IMG/VR virus record: IMGVR_UViG_3300025310_000077 | Location: 1 to 44,651 of that record | DNA: 44,651 nucleotides | Origin: a virus | Direction: 5' to 3' (one strand) | Shown here: one piece after another, positions 42,762 to 44,651 of the stretch | Numbering within the stretch: the stretch's first letter is position 1 | Layout: the number at the start of each line of letters is the position of its first letter | Made by a program: the position numbers and the translations under genes | Notes under the pieces: generated by a model | Database searches by the model: none | What the model saw: only the letters and a program-made list of their open reading frames with translations | What the model was told of the DNA's origin: nothing

Positions 42762-44152
42762 ATGAGATAAGAGACGTAACGAATGCTGTATTGTTTGAGA
42801 GTGAAAATGTAAGTATTGATGAGTTTATTTCATTGAACCTCCCAACTATAAAAAAATTCGTTAGAGACTTTGACGTTTCTAAGAATGTCATTTACGATAG
42901 CAAAAAGAAACTATATAAAATAATAGTACCTAGAAGCCTTCGAGATAAATTCTCAGAGATGTTGAAAGTATATTTCGAATCTAAGGGTATCAAAAGTAAG
43001 CAACAAATGAGTTCTGACGGACAAACTATTATCGGCTACTTCTCAAAGAGTCTTAGAATTTTGTTCAAGCCCTCCGCTAACAAGGGAGATGTTTCGGAAG
43101 GACTTCTAGGAGCCGCTATCGTGGCTCGCTTCATAAACCCAAACATAGAAGCCATATCACCAAGTCATATAGATAAAGTCCTTGATGATATGAGGGGATT
43201 GTATGATGGTAAGATAAAAGTGGTTGAGAATACTTGGGCTATTCCAAACCCAAAACCAGACGAAGTTCAATTCAAGCTATCAATGCCTAAAACTTCTCTC
43301 AACGCCCTTCTCGTCAATAGAAATGAAGTTCGTCCTCTTTACGGCACTGTTATATCATACATAAACAGCAAGGATAAGGTTAGCCTTATAAAACATATAT
43401 GTTACTCTGAAAATGGAATATATAACAATGAAGAAGTAGATCGTGTTATGATATCTTCCACTGGAACTGAAAATCAGAGAGGAACAAAAATAGATGTTAG
43501 TGTTAAGATAAAGCGTGGAGATGGTAAGCCTGTTGAGTTGAAGAATCTTGGAAACATATCTTTGAAGTCTTTGGGAACCAAGCAGCTTTATCAATACGGT
43601 GGTGACAAAGCAGAAAATATAAGCGAATTCTTTGGTAATGTTTTTGGTATATCTCTACCAGACGATATACAAAGCAAGTATAACTCTACTAAAATATCTG
43701 GAGACAAAATAGAAAGTATTAAGACTATATTCCAATATGTTTACGAGAGAATAGTTTCAAAGATTTCCGGGGAAGTAAGTGCCGAAGAGTTTATAAATCA
43801 TCTAGCCAACGGTATAAAAAATGGTGCGTTAAAGGCAAAGGGATCCGAAAGCGAAGATCGCATAATACTTGTTCACTTGAGTAAAAATGACTTCCACGAA
43901 CTAGACTTCAATTTGGTTCATGAAAAGTTGAAGGGACATACTATATCAGCTTCCTTGACAACTGAAGGTGCAAACCCTAAGATAAAGATATTTGCTAAAA
44001 AGGGCAATAGTGAACCTAAGTTACTTATATATATCAGAGCTAGAAGAGATGGTAAGGGAATAAGAATTCTTCTCGAAAGAGAAAAGTATCTTGATGATTT
44101 GATAACATTATCAAAAGATGATATATACACCATCTCCAATTCGACAGCCTGA
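42758..44152 (+). CDS. Probable restriction-endonuclease-fold internal head protein (B)
   Basis: The 464-residue product overlaps 41490 by 4 nt. Its leader MNEIRDVTNAVLFESEN shares NAVLxE with the upstream protein. SEGLLGAAIVARF (Glu114), KIDVSVKI (Asp246) and NISLKSLGTKQL (Lys270) parallel the first protein; the ISLKS block also resembles HaeIII-type nucleases. The gene is more AT-rich than its neighbour. It ends the operon. The enzymatic role is not proven from sequence. Confidence 0.6.
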   Translation: MNEIRDVTNAVLFESENVSIDEFISLNLPTIKKFVRDFDVSKNVIYDSKKKLYKIIVPRSLRDKFSEMLKVYFESKGIKSKQQMSSDGQTIIGYFSKSLRILFKPSANKGDVSEGLLGAAIVARFINPNIEAISPSHIDKVLDDMRGLYDGKIKVVENTWAIPNPKPDEVQFKLSMPKTSLNALLVNRNEVRPLYGTVISYINSKDKVSLIKHICYSENGIYNNEEVDRVMISSTGTENQRGTKIDVSVKIKRGDGKPVELKNLGNISLKSLGTKQLYQYGGDKAENISEFFGNVFGISLPDDIQSKYNSTKISGDKIESIKTIFQYVYERIVSKISGEVSAEEFINHLANGIKNGALKAKGSESEDRIILVHLSKNDFHELDFNLVHEKLKGHTISASLTTEGANPKIKIFAKKGNSEPKLLIYIRARRDGKGIRILLEREKYLDDLITLSKDDIYTISNSTA

Positions 44153-44202
44153 AAATCAAATAGAGAGTTGCATAAAGAAAAGTCTATACGAGTTATAAGA
44201 TA

Positions 44203-44230
44203 TTGCATTTTTTATCATATCCTGTAAAAT
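44203..44230 (+). promoter_or_regulatory. Promoter for the methyltransferase gene, leaderless
   Basis: TTGCAT (44203-44208) and TAAAAT (44225-44230, preceded by TG) are 16 bp apart. The ATG at 44237 is 6 nt beyond, with no ribosome site. Confidence 0.5.
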
Positions 44231-44236
44231 ACGGAT

Positions 44237-44563
44237 ATGAAGCATCCCGCTAAGTACAGCGAAGAGCTTATTCCGCTCTTCAAGAAAACTCTCGTTGATT
44301 GTGGATTGACACCTGAATCAAAGGTGTTAGATCCTTTCGCCGGCACTGGTAAGATTCATGAGCTACCATTTGACACATACGGCATTGAAATAGAGCCTGA
44401 GTGGGCAAGTATGCATCCACGAACATTATGCGGGGATTCGACTAGAATGGGCTTTGCTGACGCCTTCTTCGACGCTATCTGCACATCACCTACTTACGGC
44501 AATCGCATGGCTGATAGCCACGACGCTAAAGACAAATCAAAACGGAATACATATAGTTACTAA
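44237..44563 (+). pseudogene. DNA methyltransferase, interrupted by IS607-type element
   Basis: The reading starts MKHPAKYSEELIPLFKKTL, then VLDPFAGTGKI (SAM motif I) and DAICTSPTYGNRMADSH (TSPxYG catalytic motif of amino-methyltransferases). It keeps the family sequence as far as SKRNTY, where THxLGR-like sequence would normally follow, but enters the element at 44553 and stops at 44563. The target-recognition part and C-terminal motifs would lie beyond the element. The gene is therefore probably disrupted, although the rest is outside the window. Confidence 0.75.
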
Positions 44564-44651
44564 TTTTATGGAAAATCATTCCACTTAACCAGTTTTATGG
44601 GTATCAGGGACTATAGACTCCTGACCTGAGCATAACCAATAAAAACCAGTT
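44553..44651 (-). mobile_element. IS607-type nonautonomous element, copy 3 (partial)
   Basis: From 44553 the sequence is the reverse complement of the right end of copies 1 and 2 (ATAGTTACTAATTTTATGG and onward). Only about 99 bp is visible before the window edge. It sits in the methyltransferase gene. Confidence 0.85.

Noticed and set aside
1-44651. tRNA genes and CRISPR arrays
   Set aside because: No cloverleaf with a TTCGA-type arm and no set of regularly spaced short repeats was seen by eye. The only direct repeats are the three IS607-type copies.

Overview
The window is about 44.6 kb of a T4-superfamily myovirus genome (a large tailed phage). It carries most of the T4-type replication, recombination and late-transcription core: SbcC/Mre11-like recombination nuclease (gp46/gp47), late sigma factor (gp55), DNA polymerase (gp43), UvsX recombinase, replicative helicase (gp41), dUTPase, ssDNA-binding protein (gp32), sliding clamp (gp45), clamp loader (gp44/gp62), RegA translational repressor and primase (gp61). 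The assignment rests on recognisable motifs and on partly conserved T4-like gene order (45-44-62-regA). The host cannot be fixed from sequence alone; T4-type phages and the sugar-nucleotide genes point to a Gram-negative host.

Layout. 1-300: left edge of the window, with the C-terminal remnant of a TnpB transposon nuclease on the minus strand. 364-3816 (minus): gp46, gp47, gp55. 3896-12620 (plus): a glycosyltransferase, gp43, UvsX, gp41, a small HTH-like protein, dUTPase, gp32. 12698-16021: sugar-nucleotide enzymes (RmlB-like; RmlC-RmlD-like fusion), split by a nonautonomous IS607-type element. 16084-21968: clamp, clamp loader, RegA and primase, interleaved with three unrecognised proteins. 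21993-35233: a compact glycan island with two bifunctional sugar-nucleotide enzymes, two methyltransferases, an SGNH-like hydrolase, a cupin, a GDPD-like protein and eleven glycosyltransferase-like proteins of several families (GT2, GT4, GT6, GT11, GT25, GT-D); plus-strand genes run to 32168 and minus-strand genes converge on them. 35291-35842: a secreted 3D-domain cell-wall protein. 35862-36182: a second copy of the IS607-type element. 36218-44152: a late operon behind a T4-type late promoter (TATAAATA). 44237-44552: a DNA methyltransferase cut short by a third element copy that runs off the window.

The most interesting part is 36218-44152. It encodes a pol-beta-type nucleotidyltransferase, a 1072-residue protein with a ligase/capping-type nucleotidyltransferase motif set plus a HIGH-type (NMNAT-like) domain, and two related proteins that look like restriction-endonuclease-fold enzymes. 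Three of these, and an internal point of the large protein, share a short leader ending in a T4 prohead-protease-like (L/I)xE site, for example NAVLTE and NAVLFE. I infer an operon of internal head proteins packaged with the DNA and injected into the host. Other notable points are a set of consensus-like promoters (TTGAtn-15/16-TAaAAT), several of which place the -10 box 6-7 nt before the start codon (leaderless mRNAs), and a 16-bp perfect inverted repeat between gp43 and uvsX.
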